This document shows, one piece after another, positions 22,561-36,482 of a stretch of 64,000 nt of DNA. Under the pieces are notes generated by a model that ran no database searches, was not told where the DNA came from, and saw only the letters and a program-made list of their open reading frames with translations. Position 1 is the stretch's first letter, and each line of letters begins with the position of its first letter. The stretch lies in NCBI GenBank assembly GCA_028455995.1, contig JABELC010000005.1, positions 2,356,001-2,420,000 of the forward strand. Direction: 5' to 3'. Source of the stretch: Scleromitrula shiraiana (Eukaryota; Ascomycota; Leotiomycetes; Helotiales; Sclerotiniaceae). The translations under genes and the position numbers were made by a program.

Positions 22561-25495
22561 AATTTTTAAATGCTCGGCCTTTACATTTTTTCCGACTGAG
22601 TATCCTTATCCCTATCCCTAACTTAAAAGAAGGAAACAAGCAGGAAAGTAAGGATGAGATGTTTCATTTTCATATTGAATATCAAGACAAGCAAGCATTC
22701 TCCTTGCCTGCTACTTCTACTGTTGGTTGTGTCAGCATGACTGAACATCTGATCTGACAATTGAATCCATCCATTTATTTATTCATTTGTTTGTTTGTTT
22801 ATTTGTTTGTTTGGTTCGCGAAGTCCGGTCTATTGGAGTAAATGAATGGATGGATCGAGGGATATTCATTCATGGTAGGAGAGAGAAGAGGGAAGGGATG
22901 ATTAATTGATATCTACATAGATACCATACTTATAGTGTAAGTACCGTAGTTCATGAGAGGCAATTCGTACATCTATTTCTTTATTTTTTTTATTTGTAGA
23001 TGTATCCATACAACGATATGACCGAATTTATTCATTGAGAAGTGCTGAAATAACCTACAAATCCAAAGTAGACTCGTTGGTTATTCGATCGTCATGATGG
23101 AAGTACTCGAGTGTTGTACATGTCGGTACTGATATATCATATCGCACAACATGTCATCTATTCCTATCTACCTACTATACATCATATAGGTTACTGTTTC
23201 CATATATATATATATATTCACTCCTGTACTGTACATCCTCGCTCGCTAATTTTAGCTAACTTGGGATATAATTATAATGCTTACTGTAAATATTGTATAC
23301 AATGATGGATGGATGGATGGATCTATGCGTAGGTGTATGGTGTTATGTATATACAGGATTTATGTACAGAATGAATCCTTCCTTCCTTTTCCTCCTTTCT
23401 TTCTCTTCCCCTTTCTTCTTCTTTTTCGCATCTATGATGTAAGCGATGGGATTGGAGCACCGAGGGATACATACTAGTCATATGTATTGATACTCATAAA
23501 CACATACATAATGGATTTAAAGTCGAATCTCTTTAGGGACCAGATGAGGGATGGGGAATTGTATAATAAAATGGGTGGGTAGATGATTATCTAGCTGTTT
23601 ATGAGTGACTATACACCATCCATCATCTTTGAACGGATGGTCACTCGTTTCTAGGGATCTATTTGTTAGGTACTGGCGAGATTGGTTGAGACTGGGTAGG
23701 TATTGTATAGGAAGTACAGTATTATTTCTAGTTCGAATTCTGAATCCAAATTCCATATACATATTTTTATATCTATCTATCTATTCTTCCGACTGTTGAT
23801 CTCATATCATTTAATCTATTGTAATCAGATAGATACATAGATAAATGGATACATACATACATACATAGATATATAGATTTCAAGACAAAGCATATTCTAT
23901 CAACATATAGTACCGGTAGTTTTCATTTCATATACACATGCGTATTTAGTTCACACTCTTCATTCAATCAATCACTCCCCTTCCCTTTCCCATCTACCTC
24001 CTATCCCCCATACCTAAACGAATCGACCCGAAGCCCGGGCTAGCTGGAGTAATTCTTAGTAGTGAATTACTTCCCAGCCAAGTCCCGTCTTTAGTCATAA
24101 TACGCTCTAGATCGTCCTCGTACTACCGTGCATACGTTCATACATCGAAAAGATGGTTCCTCATCCTGGTATAATTGGATAGGTAGATAGGTAGACAGGT
24201 AGGCAAGCAGCTGAATATCATCCCCTTAAAACAAGATCATTACAGTTCTTATTTATATTTCACTCTGTGGTGGCAAATATATACATGTATAGCTGCAAAA
24301 AAAAATAATAATAAATATGCATGTAAGCAAGCAAGCAAGTGTAATCGTGGTGAGCTCTTTTCTTTCTTTCTTTCTTCCGTTTGTTATACTATACTATCAG
24401 TTACTAGTAATTTGCTGTAATTATGTGGGTTATTTCTTTTGCAAACAAGGAATTAGAATGGAAGAACTAATTTGGATTTATAATTTTTGATGAAGTTTTT
24501 GGTATATTGTTTACCATACTATACATGGATGCGAAGATGATTTTTTGTATTGTGATCTCTCGAGTCTTATTATGTGGTTGGCGGGCTGGCTGGCTATATA
24601 TGTTATTTGCTTGGATATACTAGAAAGTGTTTCTTTATTTCTTACTTTTGTTGAGCTGGTTTGTATTTGTTATGGATGTATGTGGCTGGAATGGATATAA
24701 CAAAAGATAGATAGATAGGATTAGGTATAAATTTTGGTGATTGATAAGTTTGTATGGATGTATTTCATGAGTGGATGGGCTAGTGGGAGATGAGATGATG
24801 GGAGAGGTGAATAGTGAGGATTTGTTCGATAAGTCACTTTCCGAAGAAAATTTCACCCTGGAGAACTTAGAGAAGTCAGAGGGAGGGGAGAGGGGGATAG
24901 TTGATGTGATGGATCGAGGTGGGCTGGGGATTGGGGGATGAGATGGGATAGGATGATAATTTATTGATTAATGTCTTCGAAGGTGGTGAGTGAGTGAATG
25001 AGTAATTGGGGATACTGTGTTTGATTCATAGGTGGATGGTTAATATATCAATAGACAATAAATAGACAGTGGTTGATGATGAGATGATGTTGGAATTTCC
25101 TCTCCTCTCTTTCCCTTTCCCTTTCTCTTTCTCTTCCTCCTTCTTCTATCTTACTTCTTTTCATTGTGTTATACTTATATATAAGATCTTACCGTATCCC
25201 CAGTGGAGATAGATGTATTAAGTTTTGTAGTTATGGGATGACATAGGCTTGATTCGTTTGTATGTTGAATAATGTTACAATCCTTCACTATGTGCACATT
25301 TCTTGATTATTCCCCACAAACTTGTACTTATTCAAATTCCGATTCTGATTCTGGTGTTCATTTCATGTTTCTACATCATTCTCTCTTTTCATTTATTCTA
25401 AATTATCCCAAATCCTGAATATTTTGTATCACTTCTCTATCCATCATCAAAAATATCGGCCCACTCCCTACCTACCCTCCTAATCTCCCCCCCTA
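22561..25495. other. Gene-poor intergenic block, part 2
   Basis: No supportable gene. It holds TTTG/TTTA tracts (22775-22812), ATGG repeats (23303-23322), short TATC, TACA and GATA runs (23768-23872), a strong hairpin (24036-24087), TTTC repeats (24358-24375) and pyrimidine-rich stretches (25095-25145). It ends at the stop codon of the transporter gene. Confidence 0.55.
24036..24087. repeat. Imperfect hairpin-forming inverted repeat
   Basis: An inner stem AGTAATTC/GAATTACT around the loop TTAGTAGT is extended by GCTGG/CCAGC beyond a two-base bulge, and then by CGGG/CCCG beyond a small internal loop. It is unusually GC-containing for its surroundings. Function unknown. Confidence 0.6.
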
Positions 25496-27072
25496 CTATT
25501 CACCAACCCATCTCCAAAAAACCCCACTAACAGCAACCAACAACCCCCCACAAACTAGAAACACCCCCCTCCTATACGCCTCCCCCTCTTCCACCAGCGC
25601 CAAACTAACAACCACGAATACATTTAGTGGAACTCTAAGAACGCCATAAACTCTCGCTCGTACCCCATCTTCGATTACTTTCCCCTTGAGGAGCCCAATA
25701 GAGGGGAAGTATAATCCGACTGTGAATTCGAAGAGGAGGAATGTGAGGAAGGTGAGATGTTCGGAGTTTGTTAGGAGGGGGATGAGTAGGGATATAGATG
25801 AGGTGGAGAAGAGGAGGGTGAGGAGTTTGGTTGGAGATAATAGAGGGGTGGATGAGGAGGGAGATGAAGATGAAGGAGAAGAGAGGTAGGTAAAAAGAAG
25901 CGAACCGAGCATTACGGCGGCCATGAAGTTGGCGAATATCATTCCCAGGGGGAGAGGTGGGGATGTGGGGGATTGGGTGGATTTTAGGGAGGGCGTCCAG
26001 AAGAATACGAAGAGGTACATGCTGCCTTCAAAGATGCAGGATGCGAGGCCTAGGGTGAAGATTTTGGGATTGGTTAGAAGAAGGGAGAGTATCGAAGTTG
26101 TGGAGGTAGTTTTGTGTGGTGAACGGGAGTGAGAGCGTGATTGAGACTGGGGGCGTGAGGATGGTGTAGTGTCAGAGGTGGAGGTTGTGGGGGAGGAGAT
26201 TTTAGGTTTATTGTTTGTTGCGCTGTCGCCATAGTTTTCCGTCTGTGGATCATCAGTAAATGATCACCTAGGTGTATGTATACACGTGAAGTTAAAACAA
26301 ACTATACATACCCAATAAACCGCAATGATATAAGCTGAAATAGCCAATAAACCCGCCGAAGCCATAAATGGCATTCTTCTATCCTCCGTTTTCTGCACCA
26401 ACCATTCACTAAAAACTCCAGAAAGAATCGCCATAACACTATTCAACGTAGTCATCACCCCAAACAGACTACTCAAACTCGTCGTTCCCGCTTTCTGTAT
26501 ATTCCTCCTATGATACTCCGTTACCATCCAGCTCTCAAAAGCGCTAAACAATAGACTGGTACTTAGACCGCCAAAGACTCGTCCGAGGAAAAGAATTGGT
26601 ATATGCTGTGAAAGGGTGGAGAAACAGGATAGTATGTAGGTTAGGCAAAACAGAAGACAGGCGGATTTTCGACCGTAGAAGTCGGCGAAGGATCCGACGA
26701 AGTAGCCGGATATTCCGCCAGAGAGGAAGCCTGTAGTGAAGAGGAGGGCGACGGTCTTTTCGGGGAGGCGTAGTTGGTCATGGTAGAGACTGTATACATA
26801 GGGACCTTTTTGACGAGGGAGTTTAGCAAATTTGTATATTATGTAGATAGATGAGTCGGATACGAACCTTGAAGCCAATCTGAAGCCATTACCAAACAAT
26901 AAACAGTAAGAAATAACTTTGTAAATCTGCTAGCTTCTGCTTTTGCTAGAGGTGTAGCTATATCTGCATTTCTTTTATCTTCGGATGCATCTTCCTTGGT
27001 GCGATATTGTCGCCATGTTAAAAGTCCACATGCTGATATTAACACTAGGAATGTACCATCATAGAAATTCAT
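25496..27072 (-). CDS. MFSD5-like (molybdate-anion transporter family) MFS membrane transporter
   Basis: Exons (minus) 26868-27072, 26312-26805 and 25496-26242 give 481 aa. The N-terminus MNFYDGTFLVLISACGLLTW is a first membrane helix, followed by a charged loop. Later helices include VALLFTTGFLSGGISGYFVG with the MFS signature GSFADFYGRKSACLL after it, ILFLGRVFGGLSTSLLFSAF and a C-terminal half with GLYFPSIGLLKG and RVPLNVFVV. This pattern (ESW, YGRK, GLYFP) fits the DUF791/MFSD5 group, whose algal member MOT2 imports molybdate; substrate in this fungus is inferred only. Exon 3 begins in a Ser/Thr-rich central cytosolic loop (about residues 234-285), and another Ser/Pro stretch lies between late helices. 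An upstream in-frame ATG at 27108 lies in a GTGA repeat and is less likely as start. Divergent from PAN2. Confidence 0.8.
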
Positions 27073-27683
27073 GATGAAGTGAGTGTGAGTGAGTGAGTGA
27101 GTGAGCAAAGGATACTTGTTGTATATGCGATTGAGAATTACATATACAAATTGGAAGAGGAGGGAGGGGTAAATAAAGCTATGGCTTTCATAAGATGGGA
27201 GTGAGAAGTAACAACTATTATATTGAATACCTATTTGATTGCAAGCGGAAAGGAGAATAGGAATTGAACTTGGCTGCGCTTTTTTTTGAATACAATACTA
27301 TTCATTATAGAAGATATGAAAAAAGACAGACCTTACTTTGACTTATAGAATATGTATACGAAACTTATCATATATGTATATCCGAATCAAAGCACATTTC
27401 TAGAGAAGAGGCTGAGACGTGCCCATTCAAATAGCTTTGATATTTTGGTTTGCTTGGTTTGGAGTTGTGGAGGGGGAACCGTACTGAAATTGGATAGCCA
27501 GGCGGTATGAGCTTCAAAGACTTTATACTAAAACTGATTAGGACCTGGCAGAATAAGATCTACCCCATCATCCAAGTTTATCGATAATCACCAACATCTG
27601 CGTTCTTCTCTTGGAAATTTGATTAATTTACTTTTTATATACAATAACAATGGAGTGGTAACGATTCTTTTTGTCCAGATGCG
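27073..27683. promoter_or_regulatory. Divergent intergenic region MFS transporter/PAN2
   Basis: No gene. A GTGA tetranucleotide repeat (27082-27104) sits immediately upstream of the transporter ATG. The rest is AT-rich and presumably carries both promoters. Confidence 0.5.
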
Positions 27684-30600
27684 ATGGATGGTGATTGGGA
27701 GGAAGTAAGTCTTTTTCTTTTCTTTTTTGAGTCGTCTTTGAATCCCCTCTATGACTATCTATCTCAACATAGTCTTCACCCGGGACAATGTTATTATAGC
27801 CTTGTTACCAATAACTCAACAACAGCATTATTCCCTCAATGAATGGAACTGATCTAGAATGACCAATGGTCTCTTGAATAAATATGATACTGATTTCATT
27901 CAGGTCAGTCGACTTCCGCTACCACCCCCGGGTGCGCTTTCGGATCCTATGCAAGCCCCGGCGAGGGCATTCGATTCTTCACAAGAATTATTTTGGGTTG
28001 GCGATGAATTTGGACGCGTTTCTAGTTTTTATGGCCGCGATTTACGGCCCTACACTTCTTTCAAAGCCAGCAATGAACCTATACGACAATTTCTCTTTCA
28101 CGATAAGGGAGTCATCTCCGTGAGTGGGAAGAGTGTGCATATGGCGTCGAGGAGGGGTTTATACATATGGCATATCACGTATGGTTCATCTCCATTTATA
28201 TATACAAGACGGGGCTGATTTTTAGAGGACTATAGTCATGAAGATATGAAGGATTTACGATGTCTGAGTTATACTTCCAAAGGAACTTCCGAGATAATAG
28301 TTGCGGGGCTGCAGGATCAAATGTTGGTGATTGATGTGGACAAAGGAATTGTTACGAAACAGGTACCGTACTCTAAGTCTTCGTAAGAAACTTTCTAAGT
28401 GATCAGGTACCTACCAGCGATCAATATAGAATTATGAGGAGGAGCCGATATATTTGTGCTGCGACACAAACCGGATCAGTCAACATACTTGATCCATTGA
28501 GCTTTACTTTGATCAAGACTTGGAAAGCCCATACTTCCCTTATCAACGATATGGATGCGCAACATGACTTCATAGTTACTTGTGGCTATTCATTGCGGCA
28601 ACAACAAACATACATGCTTGATCCATTAGTCAATGTTTTTGATCTAAAGAAGATGGTCGCTTTACCTCCTATTCCTTTTCCTCCAGGTGCAGCATTTGTT
28701 AGAATGCATCCCAGAATGCTGACCACGAGTATTGTTGTTTCTCAAACTGGTCAAATGCATATAGTTGATCTAATGAATGTTAATACAAGCAATGTGAGAC
28801 AAGCAAATGTTTTGACCGCGTTAAGATCATTAGAGATTGCACCATCGGGAGAAGCTATTGCCCTGTCAGATATCGAATGTAATGTACACATATGGGGTTC
28901 GCCGACGAGGCTTCGATTTGCCGAACTTAGCAGTCCTACCGAATATGCCGATGCTGATGAGAAGCCAACTCATACAGAATGGTCCAATGACACGTAAGTT
29001 TTGAAAGAAATTCCTCAAGGCCTCACTAACCTGTAAACCAAAATAGTCCACTCAGTACTGTTGGTATGCCGTATTATCGAGAGCAGCTCTTATCTGCTTG
29101 GCCGAGTCATATGATCTTCGAAGTAGGGGCTCCTCCTCTTAAGGTTGATTCGACTTTTATTGTATCACCAAAAGTCGCAGAATGGGGAATATATGGAAGG
29201 AACGCAAGAAAAGAGAGAAGAAATCAAGTGGAAAACACAAGAATAACGGAGAAGATGTTAGCAAATATACCAGCGCCTAAGTTTCTGAGTGAGAAGGCTA
29301 GAGAAGCTGACACAACCCCTGAACGAAAAATAAGCGATATGGCCGATGCGATGGGGCTCAAGGAACTCCCTAGTCTAAAAGCACAAGTTGATCCTTTGTA
29401 TCGGAATGTTGAGATTAAATATAGTAAATATGGTGTGGATGATTTTGATTTTGGGTAAATAATACACACATCTTTATGAACGATGTACACTAACAACGGA
29501 CAGATTTTATAACAACACACCATATTCGGGTCTAGAGACTCATATCTCAAATTCATATGCAAACCCATTGTTGCAGGTGATGCGATTTACACCTCTCATC
29601 AGAAATTTGTCACTACAACATACGGCAACAAACTGTATTAATGATTCCTGTTTGCTATGCGAGATGGGATTCTTATTTGACATGCTTGAAAAAGCTGAAG
29701 GGACAGCATGTCAAGCTACTAATTTACTAAAGACATTTAGCCATGATCCACAAGGTAAAGCACTTCTCTTCTTGATTTATACTTGATAATTTCTAACATG
29801 GGATTAGCTGGGCCAATGGGCTTATTAGAAGAAGATTCTCGAGGCGCTTCACTCACAAATATGCTTCAGCAATTGGATCGTTTCTTACTTGAGAAGATGG
29901 CGCAAGATTATAGAAGTATACATCCTTATTCAAATGCACTTGGACAGGTGAGTAATTACAGTCAGTATTAATTGCGCTTTACTGATCATCCAGGTTCTTT
30001 CTACATCTGCTACAACAACGATTCGATGTGTTGCGTGTAAAAGTGAGCATACAAGACCAGGAGCCACAGCATACGGTGACTTGATTTATCCCCAGCCATC
30101 ACTTGTACGTATTCAATCTTTATGATTGGAATCCTGCTAATTATATTAGAAACCACACAATCGAAATGGCAGAGCGCCAGCACCAAAGAGATCATTTTCA
30201 GAGATATTGAAATCTAGTATTGAGCGAGAGGGAACAAATCGAGGATGGTGCATGACATGCAGAAAGTATCAGACAGTACAAACGAAAAAGACCATTCATA
30301 GCGCCCCAGCAGTTCTCATGTTAAATGCATGTATTGTTACCCCAGAAGCAAAACAGTTCTGGGCGACACCTGGCTGTTTGCCTGAAGAAATTGGGGTTAT
30401 TATTAGCCAAGGACAAATATTCTGTTACCAAGGCGAGGATTTAAGACTTCATCTTCAGCGAGGTGCCCACAATATCACTGTATATTCATTAGTAGGTCTT
30501 GCTGCAGAAATCGATAGTGGGCAACATGAAAAACCTCATTTAGTATCATTAGTCAATGGTAAACGTAGCTTTCCCCTTGTTCATATAACACAATTGTTAA

Positions 30601-31827
30601 CTGATAATAGTTTCCCATTCGGCTCCTACAGCGCCAGGAGAAAGTCAATGGTATTTATTTAATGATTTCTTGGTTTCTCGAATGTCAACAGAAGAGGCTT
30701 TGACATTTAATACGACTTGGAAAGTACCATCTGTCATTACTTATCAAGTGAAGGATTATAACAACCGTGTTGATAACACATGGAAGCGAAATCTAGATAC
30801 TTCTTTATTGTATCTAGACAACAAGTATGCCTTCTCTCCTCTAAATGAAATATATCATAGCACTAACTATATCAGTAATCGCTTCCTCGAAAAAACCTAT
30901 CGGACCCTTACCGAGCGCGAAGCTCCTACTGACGGCACCACAATTGCCTTAGATGCAGAATTCGTTTCGGTTCGCCAACCTGAAATTGAAGTCAACTCGG
31001 ATGGAGAACGTGAGACCATTCGCCCCACCGCCCACGCTCTTGCTCGCGTCTCCGTAGTCCGCGGCACAGGTGAAGATGAAGGTCTTCCATTCATCGACGA
31101 CTACATCATTTCCAAAGAGCCCATCGTCGACTATTTAACCTCTTATTCGGGTATTAAACCTGGGGATTTAGATCCCCGACTTTCTCGCCACAACCTCGTT
31201 TCCCTCAAAATTGCTTACAAAAAGCTTTGGATTCTACTAAATCTTGGATGTCGATTCCTCGGTCACGGCCTCAAGACGGATTTCCGCGTAATCAATATCC
31301 ACATACCCAAAAATCAAGTCATCGACACAATCCATTATTTCTTTATGAAAAACCAACCCAGAAGATTGGGATTGGCGTTTTTAGCTTGGTATCTTTTCAA
31401 AGAGGATATTCAGGTCGAAACGCACGATAGTATTGAGGATGCAAAAACCGCACTTAAATTGTGGAGAAAATACGAAGAATACCTTGATGCGGGGATCTTG
31501 GAGGAGAGAATTAGGGATATTTATCGAGAGGGCAGTTTGAGAAATTTTAGACCCCCGAATTCGAATCTGAGGAGGATGCAGCAGCCGTTGGGTGGGAGTG
31601 GGAGGGATATTGTTAGAGTGGATACTCCCCCTATTGGTGGGAATGGCAATGGGAATGGGAGTGGGAGTGGGAGTGGGGGGTCGGAGGTTCAGGGCCCGGT
31701 TACCCCCGTTAGGAGACCGATGGGGTTGGGGATGGGGTTGGTGCCGGGGACGGGGGGGAGTACGGGTGGTGGGTTTGGTGGGGGTGGTGGGGGGTGGACT
31801 CCGGGGAAGGGGAGTCCGTTGAGGTAG
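27684..31827 (+). CDS. pan2: PAN2, catalytic subunit of the Pan2-Pan3 poly(A) nuclease
   Basis: Cytoplasmic deadenylase that trims mRNA poly(A) tails with Pan3 and poly(A)-binding protein. Ten exons: 27684-27704, 27904-28178, 28236-28362, 28407-28993, 29047-29454, 29504-29754, 29808-29947, 29994-30104, 30150-30558 and 30611-31827, 1181 aa, close to the usual length. Order seen: WD40-like N-terminal half (SRLPLPPPGA, LFHDKGVIS), linker, an inactive ubiquitin-hydrolase-like domain (LQHTATNCINDSCLLCEMGF, with CVAC and WCMTC pairs), then a DEDD exonuclease with D891 and E893 (LDAEF), D1000 (GLKTDFRV), H1048 and D1053 (THDSIEDAKTAL). The C-terminal tail is Gly-rich. The apparent frame change near 30600 is resolved by the last intron (GTAAAC to AATAG), and exon 3 starts at the second of two AG sites, which avoids an in-frame stop. 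Confidence 0.97.
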
Positions 31828-32140
31828 GCTGGTGAATGAAAGGATGATGGATGGATGGATGGATGGATGGATGGATTTACTTGGATTATATGACATGGTT
31901 TGATTCGATTTGATATCTTATAGTTTGGTATTCTATGATATGATATGGTATGGATGGATAGGTTGATATTACACGATGTGATGGAATATGAAGAGTGGGA
32001 ACTGCGGTTATATACGATGATGAGATGGTGGCATAGATAACACGGTAGATGGAAATGGAAATGGAGAATATGAAAGGGGAATTGAGGAGAGATCATTATA
32101 ATCATATGATCATATGATACGAGTTAGTTGGGTCGAGATG

Positions 32141-32172
<32 letters not shown>

Positions 32173-35100
32173 TAGGAACTAAAAACAATGAGAAAAATTG
32201 AAAATTTTATTAATTTATGAGTCTTGTTTTTGGGAAGGGTATGGTGTTTATGCTATTCTTGATTTGAATGTTATCTATGTTTATATTCTATATATGGATT
32301 TAGGTGTAGGTAGGTAGGTGGGTTTCTATGTACCCATGGTTACTAGTTATGGTTATAGTTCTTCTAGTTTGTGATTGGTTTCAAACGAATTGGATTGATA
32401 TCGATGAAATTGCAACACTTTGAGAGATAAAACATAGTATGCATGTGATATGTATAGTGGTATTGTGAATATGGAATGGAGTGTAAGGGGAGGAGAGTTC
32501 AGGACGGGTAATAAGATGGGCTATGAATAGATGCAATTAGCTCTTGGATTGTGCTTAGGATGGGTGCTGGTTGTAAGGTGGAAGGGAAAAAATCGTTTTT
32601 AGTCAGTCTAGGTCTATAAAAACTGAAGAGGCAGGAACTAGAATGCTTCGGTTATTATATTGATTTTGCTGGTGGTTAGTTTGTCTATTGGTTGGACATA
32701 GTACCCCTATATCTCAAGAGTGAGACTTAGATGGTAGAGAAGAGGAGTGCTGGGACAATGATACGATACCGAGTTGACTGGTTACTTGTTTTTTCTTGTT
32801 TGTTTATCGATCCGGTTTTGAGATGCCTTGTCAATGTTGTTATGTGAGATTAATCCATTGGCTTTCATGGACCTTTGCTTGGGGCTCGCTTGGTACTTGG
32901 TGGGTTTGGTTTGGCGGGTAAGGTACACAGGCAATGACAGGTACTAAGTAGTAAGATAAGATGTTGGAATTGGCTGGGAGCGATAGCAAGAATCGACTTC
33001 CAGTATCTTGATGATATTGGGCGTAAGTCTCCCCATCAGCTTTTCAAAGCTAACTAGGCTGCGAAATAAGCTGGGAAATCGCTTGGTAGTGATGTTTCTT
33101 ACCAAATGTAAACCCAATGAAACATTTTCCACCCACCAAATGGACTCTGTGCCGTGAATTGAGATATAATGTACAATGAGCTAAATCTCATAGTTGATGC
33201 CTTGACTTGGCTACGATTACTTTGCCGCGTCGTCTTTGGTTTTCGTGTGCCAAGACGCCTTTTCAGCCAAAAGATTACATTATGCTCTCATGATTGCATG
33301 TTGAATCATCAAATTTGATTGAAAGAGTCCTCATGGTAGTTTATGATGGTTATCATGATAACGGCCATGAGCTATATGGTAATGAGCCGCTTTCGTGAAG
33401 GGAGATGATATAGCCAGATTTCAAGGCAGAGGGTGGCATGCTCTCTTACTGTAGTGTGTCCTGACGATTTAAGGCAATTTTGGTGACCCAAGTTTGAAAT
33501 TTTGAAACATTGCCGCAGTTGGCGTTGTCAAATCCAAAGATTGAAGATCACTCTCTGCTTCCAGATTGAGCATGTCGACATACCAAAATTGGTAGTCATG
33601 CTTCCGACTTGTTTTCGTTCAAATTATGCAGTTCGCTTGCCTCCTTGTTGAATTTCGGGTCCGACTTCAAGAAACCCTCGGGATATTGATATTTTTGGAT
33701 CGTGAAGATACACTCCTCTTCATCTACCGATTTCAAGTTGATGTTACTCATTGGCGAATGATGTTAGAGATGATGCAGGTAGAGATTGGCATCGGAGGAT
33801 GTAATTTATCCAATCCTCGTTGGTCATCTTATAAGGGAAGAGGCAGCACATTTGCACATCAAGCCGGCTTCTTCCGCTATTCATGATAAGAAGTACTTTT
33901 GTTGTAAAGAACATCGACAAAAGATTGATGAACCGGCCAACTTGTTCTCAGCTTTGAGTATAATATTAAGTTATCAAGTTCATGATGACGGGAATGTACA
34001 ACTACAACATCTTGTTGTGGTCATCCGCCAAGTCCTCAAAACACCTTCACACCGCATAGAAATCCATGGAACACTTGCACTTTTTGATTTCACGATAATC
34101 CTTCTTTTCGATGACGATAGCTTTGACCTCTTATGAAATGTTTCCGCCACTAGGAGCTTATGAATCTGATTAGAGTTGCAGAGAACCTTACCAAGTTTAC
34201 CATTATTTCGATTTGTACGTAACGCAGCATGAGCCATTTTTGCAAACGGTTCATTACAGTACCACCCCTTGGAAATGCAGTTTGTGAGGCTGTTCAATTG
34301 AGTTCAAAACTTAACCCTCGTGCCTCGTGATGATGTTTTGACAAGAGTTTACTCCGCCACTTCTCGTGTTGACAGGATGGCATGGTCCTTTTTGTAAGAA
34401 AATTATTTGCTACAAGGCTACTTTTGAGTCGAGACTTTCAAGCACCGTGACAGAAGGAAGTAATGAGAAATCTGAGAAATGCACGTGAATGTTGTCAAAC
34501 TTTAGTTTGCGGGAGAATCTTATTATTTACGGAATCGGATAAGACCTTTTCCATTACATTCAAGGGGATCGATTTATTAGGTTGGGCGCATTTAAATTCT
34601 TAAGACAACTACTCAAGTAAGGCGCAGGAATTCCCCACAGAAACTGTTTTCGTCCTGCGTATCCGCTCATGGATTTCTTTCTCCAAGACTTCTCTGTTTT
34701 CATCTATTCCATATTAGGATATTTATTTTTAATTCAACTCTTTTTAAATTGACAAATTGAGAGTTTTATTTTGTAATAGTTTCCATCGTTTGGTAGTTAA
34801 AAAATATATAGTTTTAGCTACTCGAGTGATACAACAACCCTACTCTGTATGTAGGTACATATCTACGGTATCTAAAACCTACGTATCAACGGGATTAATA
34901 ACGCATTGATATGATGTAGTGATACCTCGTACCTCGTAGGTTACCAGTAGAAGAGGTACCGGCCTTTCATCCGAACAAGATATAATTGGTAAGATTTATT
35001 AGTTCTAGATTTTGGAAAGTATGCGGTATAACGACGAAGAACTTTCCAAGTTGTCAGGGATTTGTTCCGAGGACTCAGATTTTACGTCCTTCAAGCTTTC

Positions 35101-36482
35101 CAAGACTTTCAATATTGCGGGGAACTTCGGAGCATGTGAAAAGTCATTTGTGGGGATTTAGCTATAATTGGGGGCGGATGAGGTAGGGGTAAAGAGAGCC
35201 TGACTCCTAAGAGGGGGTAAAGGGGATCCCAGGACTCCAGATAGTGGGTATCTTTTGCATTATCGATATCTAGAGATATCAGCCACGTAGGATTTGCGAG
35301 TCTGTAGTGGGGATTGCATACAATAGATAACAGATGATGATATTCTAGGGATGCAATTAAACAATAATGTTGCTACATCCTCAAATGATAGTAAGTTTTG
35401 GATTCGCGCACTCGCGTGAGCAATCACCATCTATGGATATCTGAAAATGACATTGTGTTAGGTAAAGGAAGGTAACATATCACAAAAGCTTATTTGAACA
35501 ATCTCTACTTACATAGGTAGATACATATACATTACATATATTATATTCTTTTTAACAATGAGGCGGCTGAATTCAAGAATATGAATAATGTTGATGTTAC
35601 ATACATCCCACCAGACTAAATAGACACTACTGTACCGGTATAATGATGCCCATGTGGTTGACGGTTTCCTAATTTGATACTGCATCATCATTATCATTTC
35701 GTGTACAATTGTACCGATAGATCTTTTTGAAACCACGATAATAATCGAGATATCATTCTAAACTTCATGATCCCTATCCCTATGCAATATTTTTTGACAT
35801 TGTAACCCCCTACGACACGGCCCCATCGTTACATGTGCCTACTATCTACCCCCCCTTCATTATCCTATCTAGGAACTTCTAAACCTATTATACCACTTAA
35901 ATTTGATATTGAGAGTGGAATAGTACCACCTCATTAGGGTCATTAAACTCTTCATCATATCGTACATTATTTACCTCGGACATGCGGGTTAATCCTCAAA
36001 TATTCCTAAAACAATCAATTATTAGTTCTTCTAGCTCCAGTTTTAAAGCCAAATTACTATGGATTTTCAATTCAATTTCACCTCCTTGTTCCCCTTGTTC
36101 GACTTTATTATTTAATAAATTGAAACATCAACCACTATTATTATTATTATCATCATTATCACTAGTACATTCCGTAGATACCCGGTCCTCCCGACACAAT
36201 AATGTTTCCTTTCCGGCATCACCCATTCCGGCCAATTATGTTCGCGTAATTGGTTATACGCCGTCTTCTCTTCTCCACTACCAAAATAATTATAACCAAG
36301 TTCGGCATAACAAAAGTTACGATACCCGAAAGATGTCAACCTCAACTATGGATAAGAAGGCTTGGGACCCCGTTCACAGAACTGCTTCTCCATATCCAGA
36401 TAAACACAGCGTTGGCCCTCATCTTATTGCCAAACAATCTCCTACCAACAATTATCATTCTTCATCACTCTCCACTCTCAAA
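31828..36482. other. Long intergenic region PAN2/PEPCK
   Basis: 4.65 kb. 31828-33100 is microsatellite-rich (GGAT at 31847-31875, GATA at 32145-32171, an 18-bp palindrome at 32101-32118). 33100-34640 has more even base composition and short unsupported open frames (33786-34136 plus, 33980-34297 minus) that I do not recognise and could not join by plausible introns. 34640-35980 is AT-rich without genes. 35982-36482 is an open in-frame extension upstream of PEPCK and probably leader sequence. Confidence 0.5.

Noticed and set aside
22606..22622. Telomere-like CCCTA repeats (TATCCCTATCCCTAAC)
   Set aside because: Only two or three degenerate units inside a chromosome arm; too short to be a telomere or interstitial array.
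28179..28235. Apparent in-frame stop in PAN2 after exon 2
   Set aside because: Using the second AG (GACTATAG) rather than the first (TTTTTAG) restores HITHEDMKDLR.
30559..30610. Apparent frameshift in PAN2
   Set aside because: A 52-bp GT-AG intron with a CTGAT branch site joins the frames as SLVN to VSHSAPTAPGESQW, so the gene is intact.
34986..35186. Short open frame with SRFWKVCGI
   Set aside because: Only 66 codons, no recognised motif and no supporting splice extension.
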